Positions 1 through 13,520 of a stretch of 64,000 bases of DNA are shown here, piece by piece. The DNA comes from Cavia porcellus (lineage: Eukaryota; Chordata; Mammalia; Rodentia; Caviidae). The stretch spans positions 62,001-126,000 of the forward strand of contig NW_026947699.1 of NCBI RefSeq assembly GCF_034190915.1, written 5' to 3'. Within the stretch, counting starts at the first letter, position 1; each line of letters opens with the position of its first letter. Under the pieces are notes generated by a model, which had not been told where the DNA came from, ran no database searches, and worked only from the letters and a program-made list of their open reading frames with translations. The position numbers and the translations under genes were made by a program.

Positions 1-315
1 ACACACCCATACAATGCGCACCACCCCGTGATGTTTTGCTCACTCCTACTAGTGAATGTAATGTAACACACACCCATACAATGCGCACCACCCTGTGATA
101 TTTTGCTCACTCCTACTAGTGAATGTAATGTAACACACACCCATACAATACGCACCACCCCGTGATGTTTTTCTCACTCCTACTAGTGAATGTAATGTAA
201 CACATACCCATACAATGCGCACCACCCCGTGATGTTTTTCTCACTCCTACTAGTGAATGTAATGTAACACACACCCATACAATGCGCACCACCCCGTGAT
301 GTTTTTCTCACTCCT

Positions 316-382
316 ACTAGTGAATGTAATGTAACACACACCCATACAATGCGCACCACCCCGTGATGTTTTTCTCACTCCT
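316..382 (+). repeat. Reference monomer (consensus form)
   Basis: This copy matches the common form and gives a numbering frame. Landmarks: ACTAGT at 1-6, GAATGTAATG at 7-16 (position 11 is G or C in different subfamilies), GTAAC at 16-20 (position 18 A or G), a CA run at 20-26, CCCATAC at 26-32 (position 27 C or G, 29 A or G), the palindrome TGCGCA at 35-40, CACCCCGTG at 42-50, five T at 54-58 and CTCACTCCT at 59-67. Composition is A19 C21 G9 T18. There are two CpG sites (37-38 and 47-48) and a third in monomers with 29G. 67 is not a multiple of three, so a tandem run passes through all frames and meets stops. Confidence 0.95.
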
Positions 383-390
383 ACTAGTGA
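375..390. other. Dyad symmetry spanning the monomer junction
   Basis: TCACT (monomer positions 60-64) is followed after six bases by AGTGA (positions 4-8 of the next monomer), so each junction could form a 5-bp stem with a CCTACT loop. A competing 4-bp pairing is GTGA at 48-51 with TCAC at 60-63 around the T run. Many common variants fall in the loop (GCTACT, CATACT, CCTGCT, CCTCCT) and leave the arms intact, but others break the arms (TCAAT, TCTCT, TCACG). Structure in the cell is inference. Confidence 0.5.
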
Positions 391-400
391 ATCTAATGTA

Positions 401-3400
401 AGAGACACCCATACAATGCGCACCACCCCGTGATGTTTTTCTCACTCCTACTAGTGAATGTAATGTAACACACACCCATACAATGCGCACCAACCCGTGA
501 TGTTTTTCTCACGCCTACTAGTGAATGTAATGTAACACACACCCATACAATGCGCACCACCACGTGATGTTTTTCTCACTACTACTAGTAAAGGTAATGT
601 AACACACACCCATACAATGCGCACCACCCCGTGATGTTTTTCTCACTCCTACTAGTGAATGTAATGTAACACACACCCATACAATGCGCACCACCCCGTG
701 ATGTTTTTCTCACTCCTACTAGTGAATGTAATGTAACACACACGCATACAATGCGCACCACCCCGTGATGTTTTTCTCACTCCTACTAGTGAATGTAATG
801 TAACACACACCCATACAATGCGCACCACCCCGTGATGTTTTTCTCACTCCTACTAGTGAATGTAATGTAACACACACCCATACAATGCGCACCACCCCGT
901 GATGTTTTTCTCACTCCTACTAGTGAATGTAATGTAACACACACCCATACAATGCGCACCACCCCGTGATGTTTTTCTCACTCCTACTAGTGAATGTAAT
1001 GTAACACACACCCATACAATGCGCACCACCCCGTGATGTTTTTCTCACTCCTACTAGTGAATGTAATGTAACACACACCCATACAATGCGCACCACCCCG
1101 TGATGTTTTTCTCACTCCTACTAGTGAATGTAATGTAACACACACCCATACAATGCGCACCACCCCGTGATGTTTTTCTCACTCCTACTAGTGAATGTAA
1201 TGTAACACACACCCATACAATGCGCACCACCCCGTGATGTTTTTCTCACTCCTACTAGTGAATGTAATGTAACACACACCCATACAATGCGCACTACCCC
1301 GTGATGTTTTTCTCACTCCTACTAGTGAATGTAATGTAACACACACCCATACAATGCGCACCACCCCGTGATGTTTTTCTCACTCCTACTAGTGAATGTA
1401 ATGTAACACACACCCATTCAATGCGCACCACCCCGTGATGTTTTTCTCACTCCTACTAGTGAATGTAATGTAACACACACCCATACAATGCGCACCACCC
1501 CGTGATGTTTTTCTCACTCCTACGAGTGAATGTAATGTAACACACACGCATACAATGCGCACCACCCCGTGATGTTTTTCTCACTCCTACTAGTGAATGT
1601 AATGTAACACACACCCATACAATGCGCAACATCCCGTGATGTTTTTCTCACTCCTACTAGTGAATGTAATGTAACACACACGCATACAATGCGCACCACC
1701 CCGTGATGTTTTTCTCACTCCTACTAGTGAATGTAATGTAACACACAGCCATACAATGCGCATCACCCGGTGATGTTTTTCTCACTCCTACTAGTGAATG
1801 TAATGTAACACACACCCATACAATGCGCACCACCCCTTGATGTTTTTCTCACTCCTACTAGTGAATGTAATGTAACACACACCCATACAATGCGCACCAC
1901 CCCGTGATGTTTTTCTCACTCCTACTAGTGAATGTAATGTAACACACACGCATACAATGCGCACCACCCCGTGATGTTTTTCTCACTCCTACTAGTGAAT
2001 GTAATGTAACACACACCCATACAATGCGCACCACCCCGTGATGTTTTTCTCACTCCTACTAGTGAATGTAATGTAACACACACGCATACAATGCGCACCA
2101 CCCCGTGATGTTTTTCTCACTCCTACTAGTGAATGTAATGTAACACACACCCATACAATGCGCACCACCCCTTGATGTTTTTCTCACTCCTACTAGTGAA
2201 TGTAATGTAACACACACCCATACAATGCGCACCACCCCGTGATGTTTTTCTCACTCCTACTAGTGAATGTAATGTAACACACATCCATACAATGCGCACC
2301 ACCCCGTGATGTTTTTCTCACTCCTACTAGTGAATGTAATGTAACACACACCCGTACAATGCGCACCACCCCGTGATGTTTTTTTCACTCCTACTAGTGA
2401 ATCTAATGTAACACACACCCATACAATGAGCACCACCCCGTGATGTTTTTCTCACTCCTACTAGTGAATGTAATGTAACACACACCCATACAATGCGCAC
2501 CACCCCGTGATGTTTTTCTCACTCCTCCTAGTGAATCTAATGTAACACACACCCATACAATGCGCACCACCCCGTGATGTTTTTCTCACTCCTACTAGTG
2601 AATCTAATGTAACACACACCCATACAATGCGCACCACCCCGTGATGTTTTTCTCACTCCTACTAGTGAATCTAATGTAACACACACCCATACAATGCGCA
2701 CCACCCCGTGATGTTTTTCTCACTCCTACTAGTGAATCTAATGTAACACACACCCATACAATGCGCACCACCCCATGATGTTTTCTCACTCCTCCTAGTG
2801 AATCTAATGTAACACACACCCATACAATGCGCACCACCCCGTGATGTTTTTCTCAATCCTACTAGTGAATCTAATGTAACACACACCCATACAATGCGCA
2901 CCACCCCGTGATGTTTTTCTCAATCCTACTAGTGAATCTAATGTAACACACACCCATACAATGCGCACCACCCCGTGATGTTTTTCTCACTCCTACTAGT
3001 GAATCTAATGTAACACACACCCATACAATGCGCACCACCCCGTGATGTTTTTCTCTCTCCTACTAGTGAATCTAATGTAACACACACCCATACAATGCGC
3101 ACCACCCCGTGATGTTTTTCTCACTCCTACTAGTGAATGTAATGTAACACACACCCATACAATGCGCACCACCCCGTGATGTTTTTCTCTCTCCTACTAG
3201 TGAATCTAATGTAACACACACCCATACAATGCGCACCACCCCGTGATGTTTTTCTCACTCCTACTAGTGAATGTAATGTAACACACACCCATACAATGCG
3301 CACCGCCCCGTGATGTTTTTCTCACTCCTACTAGTGAATGTAATGTAACACACACCCATACAATGCGCACCACCCCGTGATGTTTTTATCACTCCTACTA

Positions 3401-3883
3401 GTGAATGTAATGTAACACACACCCATACAATGTGCACCGCCCCGTGATGTTTTTCTCACTCCTACTAGTGAATGTAATGTAACACACACCCATACAATGC
3501 GCACCACCCCGTGATGTTTTGCTCACTCCTACTAGTGAATGTAATGTAACACACACCCATACAATGCGCACCACCCTGTGATGTTTTGCTCACTCCTACT
3601 AGTGAATGTAATGTAACACACACCCATACAATACGCACCACCCCGTGATGTTTTTCTCACTCCTACTAGTGAATGTAATGTAACACATACCCATACAATG
3701 CGCACCACCCCGTGATGTTTTTCTCATTCCTACTAGTGAATGTAATGTAACACACACCCATACAATGCGCACCAAACCGTGATGTTTTTCTCACTCCTAC
3801 TAGTGAATGTAATGTAACACACACCCATACAATGCGCACCACCCCGTGATGTTTTTCTCACTCCTACTAGTGAATCTAATGTA
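401..3883 (+). repeat. HOR-A copy a (52 monomers, 3,483 bp)
   Basis: It is bounded by the AGAGAC marker at 401 and 3884. The distance is 52 x 67 minus 1, the missing base being in the four-T monomer at 2781. Ordered markers after 401 are an ACCAACCCG/CACGCC monomer, a CACGTG monomer followed by ACTACTACTAG and AAAGG, several CACGCAT monomers, CATTCAATG, TACGAG, CACCCGGTG, CCCTTGATG, CATCCAT, CCCGTAC with seven T, AATGAGC, CCTCCTAG, four-T, two TCAATCC, two TCTCTCC, TTTTTATC and GTTTTGCTC. The first part is mainly 11G and the part from about 2.4 to 3.1 kb mainly 11C. Confidence 0.88.
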
Positions 3884-6800
3884 AGAGACACCCATACAAT
3901 GCGCACCACCCCGTGATGTTTTTCTCACTCCTACTAGTGAATGTAATGTAACACACACCCATACAATGCGCACCAACCCGTGATGTTTTTCTCACGCCTA
4001 CTAGTGAATGTAATGTAACACACACCCATACAATGCGCACCACCACGTGATGTTTTTCTCACTACTACTAGTAAAGGTAATGTAACACACACCCATACAA
4101 TGCGCACCACCCCGTGATGTTTTTCTCACTCCTACTAGTGAATGTAATGTAACACACACCCATACAATGCGCACCACCCCGTGATGTTTTTCTCACTCCT
4201 ACTAGTGAATGTAATGTAACACACACGCATACAATGCGCACCACCCCGTGATGTTTTTCTCACTCCTACTAGTGAATGTAATGTAACACACACCCATACA
4301 ATGCGCACCACCCCGTGATGTTTTTCTCACTCCTACTAGTGAATGTAATGTAACACACACCCATACAATGCGCACCACCCCGTGATGTTTTTCTCACTCC
4401 TACTAGTGAATGTAATGTAACACACACCCATACAATGCGCACCACCCCGTGATGTTTTTCTCACTCCTACTAGTGAATGTAATGTAACACACACCCATAC
4501 AATGCGCACTACCCCGTGATGTTTTTCTCACTCCTACTAGTGAATGTAATGTAACACACACCCATACAATGCGCACCACCCCGTGATGTTTTTCTCACTC
4601 CTACTAGTGAATGTAATGTAACACACACCCATACAATGCGCACCACCCCGTGATGTTTTTCTCACTCCTACTAGTGAATGTAATGTAACACACACCCATA
4701 CAATGCGCACCACCCCGTGATGTTTTTCTCACTCCTACTAGTGAATGTAATGTAACACACACCCATACAATGCGCACTACCCCGTGATGTTTTTCTCACT
4801 CCTACTAGTGAATGTAATGTAACACACACCCATACAATGCGCACCACCCCGTGATGTTTTTCTCACTCCTACTAGTGAATCTAATGTAACACACACCCAT
4901 ACAATGCGCACCACCCCGTGATGTTTTCTCACTCCTCCTAGTGAATCTAATGTAACACACACCCATACAATGCGCACCACCCCGTGATGTTTTTCTCAAT
5001 CCTACTAGTGAATCTAATGTAACACACACCCATACAATGCGCACCACCCCGTGATGTTTTTCTCAATCCTACTAGTGAATCTAATGTAACACACACCCAT
5101 ACAATGCGCACCACCCCGTGATGTTTTTCTCACTCCTACTAGTGAATCTAATGTAACACACACCCATACAATGCGCACCACCCCGTGATGTTTTTCTCAC
5201 TCCTACTAGTGAATGTAATGTAACACACACGCATACAATGCGCACCACCCCGTGATGTTTTTCTCACTCCTACTAGTGAATGTAATGTAACACACACCCA
5301 TACAATGCGCATCACCCCGTGATGTTTTTCTCACTCCTACTAGTGAATGTAATGTAACACACACCCATACAATGCGCACCACCCCTTGATGTTTTTCTCA
5401 CTCCTACTAGTGAATGTAATGTAACACACACCCATACAATGCGCACCACCCCGTGATGTTTTTCTCACTCCTACTAGTGAATGTAATGTAACACACATCC
5501 ATACAATGCGCACCACCCCGTGATGTTTTTCTCACTCCTACTAGTGAATGTAATGTAATACACACCCGTACAATGCGCACCACCCCGTGATGTTTTTTTC
5601 ACTCCTACTAGTGAATCTAATGTAACACACACCCATACAATGAGCACCACCCCGTGATGTTTTTCTCACTCCTACTAGTGAATGTAATGTAACACACACC
5701 CATACAATGCGCACCACCCCGTGATGTTTTTCTCACTCCTCCTAGTGAATCTAATGTAACACACACCCATACAATGCGCACCACCCCGTGATGTTTTTCT
5801 CACTCCTACTAGTGAATCTAATGTAACACACACCCATACAATGCGCACCACCCCGTGATGTTTTTCTCACTCCTACTAGTGAATCTAATGTAACACACAC
5901 CCATACAATGCGCACCACCCCGTGATGTTTTTCTCACTCCTACTAGTGAATCTAATGTAACACACACCCATACAATGCGCACCACCCCGTGATGTTTTCT
6001 CACTCCTCCTAGTGAATCTAATGTAACACACACCCATACAATGCGCACCACCCCGTGATGTTTTTCTCAATCCTACTAGTGAATCTAATGTAACACACAC
6101 CCATACAATGCGCACCACCCCGTGATGTTTTTCTCAATCCTACTAGTGAATCTAATGTAACACACACCCATACAATGCGCACCACCCCGTGATGTTTTTC
6201 TCACTCCTACTAGTGAATCTAATGTAACACACACCCATACAATGCGCACCACCCCGTGATGTTTTTCTCACTCCTACTAGTGAATGTAATGTAACACACA
6301 CCCATACAATGCGCATCACCCCGTGATGTTTTTCTCACTCCTACTAGTGAATGTAATGTAACACACACCCATACAATGCGCACCACCCCTTGATGTTTTT
6401 CTCACTCCTACTAGTGAATGTAATGTAACACACACCCATACAATGCGCACCACCCCGTGATGTTTTTCTCACTCCTACTAGTGAATGTAATGTAACACAC
6501 ATCCATACAATGCGCACCACCCCGTGATGTTTTTCTCACTCCTACTAGTGAATGTAATGTAACACACACCCGTACAATGCGCACCACCCCGTGATGTTTT
6601 TTTCACTCCTACTAGTGAATCTAATGTAACACACACCCATACAATGAGCACCACCCCGTGATGTTTTTCTCACTCCTACTAGTGAATGTAATGTAACACA
6701 CACCCATACAATGCGCACCACCCCGTGATGTTTTTCTCACTCCTCCTAGTGAATCTAATGTAACACACACCCATACAATGCGCACCACCCCGTGATGTTT

Positions 6801-7766
6801 TTCTCACTCCTACTAGTGAATCTAATGTAACACACACCCATACAATGCGCACCACCCCGTGATGTTTTTCTCACTCCTACTAGTGAATCTAATGTAACAC
6901 ACACCCATACAATGCGCACCACCCCGTGATGTTTTTCTCACTCCTACTAGTGAATCTAATGTAACACACACCCATACAATGCGCACCACCCCGTGATGTT
7001 TTCTCACTCCTCCTAGTGAATCTAATGTAACACACACCCATACAATGCGCACCACCCCGTGATGTTTTTCTCAATCCTACTAGTGAATCTAATGTAACAC
7101 ACACCCATACAATGCGCACCACCCCGTGATGTTTTTCTCAATCCTACTAGTGAATCTAATGTAACACACACCCATACAATGCGCACCACCCCGTGATGTT
7201 TTTCTCACTCCTACTAGTGAATCTAATGTAATACACACCCATACAATGCGCACCACCCCGTGATGTTTTTCTCTCTCCTACTAGTGAATCTAATGTAACA
7301 CACACCCATACAATGCGCACCACCCCGTGATGTTTTTCTCACTCCTACTAGTGAATGTAATGTAACACACACCCATACAATGCGCACCACCCCGTGATGT
7401 TTTTCTCACTCCTACTAGTGAATGTAATGTAACACACACCCATACAATGCGCACCACCCCGTGATGTTTTTATCACTCCTACTAGTGAATGTAATGTAAC
7501 ACACACCCATACAATACGCACCACCCCGTGATGTTTTTCTCACTCCTACTAGTGAATGTAATGTAACACATACCCATACAATGCGCACCACCCCGTGATG
7601 TTTTTCTCATTCCTACTAGTGAATGTAATGTAACACACACCCATACAATGCGCACCACCCCGTGATGTTTTTCTCACTCCTACTAGTGAATGTAATGTAA
7701 CACACACCCATACAATGCGCACCACCCCGTGATGTTTTTCTCACTCCTACTAGTGAATCTAATGTA
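3884..7766 (+). repeat. HOR-A copy b (58 monomers, 3,883 bp, internally duplicated)
   Basis: It runs between AGAGAC markers at 3884 and 7767, 58 x 67 minus 3, matching the three four-T monomers at 4924, 5995 and 6999. It carries the same early markers as copy a, then jumps early to the four-T series and repeats it. At its 3' end TTTTTATC (about 7470) is followed directly by ACAATACGC (7511), so the GTTTTGCTC monomers seen in copy a are missing. Confidence 0.85.
4924..6998 (+). repeat. Nested 16- plus 15-monomer tandem duplication
   Basis: The four-T monomer recurs at 4924, 5995 and 6999, spacings of 1,071 and 1,004 bp (16 x 67 minus 1; 15 x 67 minus 1). Both units carry, in order, two TCAATCC monomers, GCATCACC, CCCTTG, CATCCAT, CCCGTAC with seven T, AATGAGC and CCTCCTAG. 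The first unit has one extra monomer with CACGCAT (about 5230), which accounts for the 16 versus 15 difference. Confidence 0.85.
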
Positions 7767-10700
7767 AGAGACACCCATACAATGCGCACCACCCCGTGAT
7801 GTTTTTCTCACTCCTACTAGTGAATGTAATGTAACACACACCCATACAATGCGCACCAACCCGTGATGTTTTTCTCACGCCTACTAGTGAATGTAATGTA
7901 ACACACACCAATACAATGCGCACCACCACGTGATGTTTTTCTCACTACTACTAGTAAAGGTAATGTAACACACACCCATACAATGCGCACCACCCCGTGA
8001 TGTTTTTCTCACTCCTACTAGTGAATGTAATGTAACACACACCCATACAATGCGCACCACCCCGTGATGTTTTTCTCACTCCTACTAGTGAATGTAATGT
8101 AACACACACGCATACAATGCGCACCACCCCGTGATGTTTTTCTCACTCCTACTAGTGAATGTAATGTAACACACACCCATACAATGCGCACCACCCCGTG
8201 ATGTTTTTCTCACTCCTACTAGTGAATGTAATGTAACACACACCCATACAATGCGCACCACCCCGTGATGTTTTTCTCACTCCTACTAGTGAATGTAATG
8301 TAACACACACCCATACAATGCGCACCACCCCGTGATGTTTTTCTCACTCCTACTAGTGAATGTAATGTAACACACACCCATACAATGCGCACTACCCCGT
8401 GATGTTTTTCTCACTCCTACTAGTGAATGTAATGTAACACACACCCATACAATGCGCACCACCCCGTGATGTTTTTCTCACTCCTACTAGTGAATGTAAT
8501 GTAACACACACCCATACAATGCGCACCACCCCGTGATGTTTTTCTCACTCCTACTAGTGAATGTAATGTAACACACACCCATACAATGCGCACCACCCCG
8601 TGATGTTTTTCTCACTCCTACTAGTGAATGTAATGTAACACACACCCATACAATGCGCACTACCCCGTGATGTTTTTCTCACTCCTACTAGTGAATGTAA
8701 TGTAACACACACCCATACAATGCGCACCACCCCGTGATGTTTTTCTCACTCCTACTAGTGAATGTAATGTAACACACACCCATTCAATGCGCACCACCCC
8801 GTGATGTTTTTCTCACTCCTACTAGTGAATGTAATGTAACACACACCCATACAATGCGCACCACCCCGTGATGTTTTTCTCACTCCTACGAGTGAATGTA
8901 ATGTAACACACACGCATACAATGCGCACCACCCCGTGATGTTTTTCTCACTCCTACTAGTGAATGTAATGTAACACACACCCATACAATGCGCACCACCC
9001 CGTGATGTTTTTCTCACTCCTACTAGTGAATGTAATGTAACACACACGCATACAATGCGCACCACCCCGTGATGTTTTTCTCACTCCTACTAGTGAATGT
9101 AATGTAACACACACCCATACAATGCGCATCACCCGGTGATGTTTTTCTCACTCCTACTAGTGAATGTAATGTAACACACACCCATACAATGCGCACCACC
9201 CCTTGATGTTTTTCTCACTCCTACTAGTGAATGTAATGTAACACACACCCATACAATGCGCACCACCCCGTGATGTTTTTCTCACTCCTACTAGTGAATG
9301 TAATGTAACACACACGCATACAATGCGCACCACCCCGTGATGTTTTTCTCACTCCTACTAGTGAATGTAATGTAACACACACCCATACAATGCGCACCAC
9401 CCCGTGATGTTTTTCTCACTCCTACTAGTGAATGTAATGTAACACACACGCATACAATGCGCACCACCCCGTGATGTTTTTCTCACTCCTACTAGTGAAT
9501 GTAATGTAACACACACCCATACAATGCGCATCACCCCGTGATGTTTTTCTCACTCCTACTAGTGAATGTAATGTAACACACACCCATACAATGCGCACCA
9601 CCCCTTGATGTTTTTCTCACTCCTACTAGTGAATGTAATGTAACACACACCCATACAATGCGCACCACCCCGTGATGTTTTTCTCACTCCTACTAGTGAA
9701 TGTAATGTAACACACATCCATACAATGCGCACCACCCCGTGATGTTTTTCTCACTCCTACTAGTGAATCTAATGTAACACACACCCGTACAATGCGCACC
9801 ACCCCGTGATGTTTTTTTCACTCCTACTAGTGAATCTAATGTAACACACACCCATACAATGAGCACCACCCCGTGATGTTTTTCTCACTCCTACTAGTGA
9901 ATGTAATGTAACACACATCCATACAATGCGCACCACCCCGTGATGTTTTTCTCACTCCTCCTAGTGAATCTAATGTAACACACACCCATACAATGCGCAC
10001 CACCCCGTGATGTTTTTCTCACTCCTACTAGTGAATCTAATGTAACACACACCCATACAATGCGCACCACCCCGTGATGTTTTTCTCACTCCTACTAGTG
10101 AATCTAATGTAACACACACCTATACAATGCGCACCACCCCGTGATGTTTTTCTCACTCCTACTAGTGAATCTAATGTAACACACACCCATACAATGCGCA
10201 CCACCCCGTGATGTTTTCTCACTCCTCCTAGTGAATCTAATGTAACACACACCCATACAATGCGCACCACCCCGTGATGTTTTTCTCAATCCTACTAGTG
10301 AATCTAATGTAACACACACCCATACAATGCGCACCACCCCGTGATGTTTTTCTCAATCCTACTAGTGAATCTAATGTAACACACACCCATACAATGCGCA
10401 CCACCCCGTGATGTTTTTCTCACTCCTACTAGTGAATCTAATGTAACACACACCCATACAATGCGCACCACCCCGTGATGTTTTTCTCTCTCCTACTAGT
10501 TAATCTAATGTAACACACACCCATACAATGCGCACCACCCCGTGATGTTTTTCTCACTCCTACTAGTGAATGTAATGTAACACACACCCATACAATGCGC
10601 ACCACCCCGTGATGTTTTTCTCACTCCTACTAGTGAATGTAATGTAACACACACCCATACAATGCGCACCACCCCGTGATGTTTTTATCACTCCTACTAG

Positions 10701-10981
10701 TGAATGTAATGTAACACACACCCATACAATGCGCACCGCCCCGTGATGTTTTTCTCACTCCTACTAGTGAATGTAATGTAACACACACCCATACAATGCG
10801 CACCACCCCGTGATGTTTTGCTCACTCCTACTAGTGAATGTAATGTAACACACACCCATACAATGCGCACCACCCCGTGATGTTTTTCTCACTCCTACTA
10901 GTGAATGTAATGTAACACACACCCATACAATGCGCACCACCCCGTGATGTTTTTCTCACTCCTACTAGTGAATCTAATGTA
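7767..10981 (+). repeat. HOR-A copy c (48 monomers, 3,215 bp)
   Basis: It runs between AGAGAC markers at 7767 and 10982; 48 x 67 minus 1 with the four-T monomer at 10214. Four-T spacing from copy b (6999 to 10214) is also 3,215. Markers follow the copy a order without the nested duplication. Confidence 0.87.
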
Positions 10982-13316
10982 AGAGACACCCATACAATGC
11001 GCACCACCCCGTGATGTTTTTCTCACTCCTACTAGTGAATGTAATGTAACACACACCCATACAATGCGCACCAACCCGTGATGTTTTTCTCACGCCTACT
11101 AGTGAATGTAATGTAACACACACCAATACAATGCGCACCACCACGTGATGTTTTTCTCACTACTACTAGTAAAGGTAATGTAACACACACCCATACAATG
11201 CGCACCACCCCGTGATGTTTTTCTCACTCCTACTAGTGAATGTAATGTAACACACACCCATACAATGCGCACCACCCCGTGATGTTTTTCTCACTCCTAC
11301 TAGTGAATGTAATGTAACACACACGCATACAATGCGCACCACCCCGTGATGTTTTTCTCACTCCTACTAGTGAATGTAATGTAACACACACCCATACAAT
11401 GCGCACCACCCCGTGATGTTTTTCTCACTCCTACTAGTGAATGTAATGTAACACACACCCATACAATGCGCACCACCCCGTGATGTTTTTCTCACTCCTA
11501 CTAGTGAATGTAATGTAACACACACCCATACAATGCGCACCACCCCGTGATGTTTTTCTCACTCCTACTAGTGAATGTAATGTAACACACACCCATACAA
11601 TGCGCACTACCCCGTGATGTTTTTCTCACTCCTACTAGTGAATGTAATGTAACACACACCCATACAATGCGCACCACCCCGTGATGTTTTTCTCACTCCT
11701 ACTAGTGAATGTAATGTAACACACACCCATACAATGCGCACCACCCCGTGATGTTTTTCTCACTCCTACTAGTGAATGTAATGTAACACACACCCATACA
11801 ATGCGCACCACCCCGTGATGTTTTTCTCACTCCTACTAGTGAATGTAATGTAACACACACCCATACAATGCGCACTACCCCGTGATGTTTTTCTCACTCC
11901 TACTAGTGAATGTAATGTAACACACACCCATACAATGCGCACCACCCCGTGATGTTTTTCTCACTCCTACTAGTGAATGTAATGTAACACACACCCATTC
12001 AATGCGCACCACCCCGTGATGTTTTTCTCACTCCTACTAGTGAATGTAATGTAACACACACCCATACAATGCGCACCACCCCGTGATGTTTTTCTCACTC
12101 CTACGAGTGAATGTAATGTAACACACACGCATACAATGCGCACCACCCCGTGATGTTTTTCTCACTCCTACTAGTGAATGTAATGTAACACACACCCATA
12201 CAATGCGCACCACCCCGTGATGTTTTTCTCACTCCTACTAGTGAATGTAATGTAACACACACGCATACAATGCGCACCACCCCGTGATGTTTTTCTCACT
12301 CCTACTAGTGAATGTAATGTAACACACACCCATACAATGCGCATCACCCGGTGATGTTTTTCTCACTCCTACTAGTGAATGTAATGTAACACACACCCAT
12401 ACAATGCGCACCACCCCTTGATGTTTTTCTCACTCCTACTAGTGAATGTAATGTAACACACACCCATACAATGCGCACCACCCCGTGATGTTTTTCTCAC
12501 TCCTACTAGTGAATGTAATGTAACACACACGCATACAATGCGCACCACCCCGTGATGTTTTTCTCACTCCTACTAGTGAATGTAATGTAACACACACCCA
12601 TACAATGCGCACCACCCCGTGATGTTTTTCTCACTCCTACTAGTGAATGTAATGTAACACACACGCATACAATGCGCACCACCCCGTGATGTTTTTCTCA
12701 CTCCTACTAGTGAATGTAATGTAACACACACCCATACAATGCGCATCACCCCGTGATGTTTTTCTCACTCCTACTAGTGAATGTAATGTAACACACACCC
12801 ATACAATGCGCACCACCCCTTGATGTTTTTCTCACTCCTACTAGTGAATGTAATGTAACACACACCCATACAATGCGCACCACCCCGTGATGTTTTTCTC
12901 ACTCCTACTAGTGAATGTAATGTAACACACATCCATACAATGCGCACCACCCCGTGATGTTTTTCTCACTCCTACTAGTGAATCTAATGTAACACACACC
13001 CGTACAATGCGCACCACCCCGTGATGTTTTTCTCACTCCTACTAGTGAATCTAATGTAACACACACCCATACAATGAGCACCACCCCGTGATGTTTTTCT
13101 CACTCCTACTAGTGAATGTAATGTAACACACACCCATACAATGCGCACCACCCCGTGATGTTTTTCTCACTCCTCCTAGTGAATCTAATGTAACACACAC
13201 CCATACAATGCGCACCACCCCGTGATGTTTTTCTCACTCCTACTAGTGAATCTAATGTAACACACACCCATACAATGCGCACCACCCCGTGATGTTTTTC
13301 TCACTCCTACTAGTGA
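10982..13316 (+). repeat. HOR-A copy d, truncated
   Basis: It follows copy c monomer for monomer: CACGCC (about 11093), CACGTG (11142), AAAGG (about 11174), CATTCAATG (about 11997), TACGAG (about 12112), CACCCGGTG (about 12345), CCCTTG, CATCCAT and AATGAGC (about 13075). It stops after CCTCCTAG (about 13173) and two generic monomers. The four-T, TCAATCC and TCTCTCC monomers are absent because the array switches to zone B. Confidence 0.8.
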
Positions 13317-13520
13317 ATCTCTAATGTAAGAGACACCCATACAATGCGCACCACCCCGAGATGTTTTTCTCACGCCTACTAGTGAATGTAATGTAACACA
13401 CACCCATACAATGCGCACCACCCCGTGATGTTTTTCTCACGCCTACTAGTAAAGGTAATGTAACACACACCCATACAATGCGCACCACCCCGTGATGTTT
13501 TTCTCACTACTACTAGTAAA
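13317..13520 (+). repeat. Junction of zones A and B with a 2-bp insertion
   Basis: At 13317-13324 the monomer reads GAATCTCTAATG, a duplication of CT that makes the only monomer longer than 67 bp that I found. It is immediately followed by an AGAGAC marker (13329) and then by GAGATG/CACGCC and AAAGG monomers typical of zone B. This is the likely recombination joint between truncated copy d and the B array. Confidence 0.75.

Larger units (their letters stand above)
1..400 (+). repeat. Zone A, tail of a preceding HOR-A copy
   Basis: The window opens inside a HOR-A unit. It shows two GTTTTGCTC monomers (about 31 and 98), then ACAATACGC (about 149) and CACATACCC (about 204), followed by the GTAAGAGAC marker at 401. 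The same ordered series recurs at 3514-3884, which is 3,483 bp later. Confidence 0.85.

Noticed and set aside
13317..13520. Transposon insertion or target-site duplication at the A/B joint
   Set aside because: Only CT is duplicated and no foreign sequence lies between; both sides are ordinary monomers.
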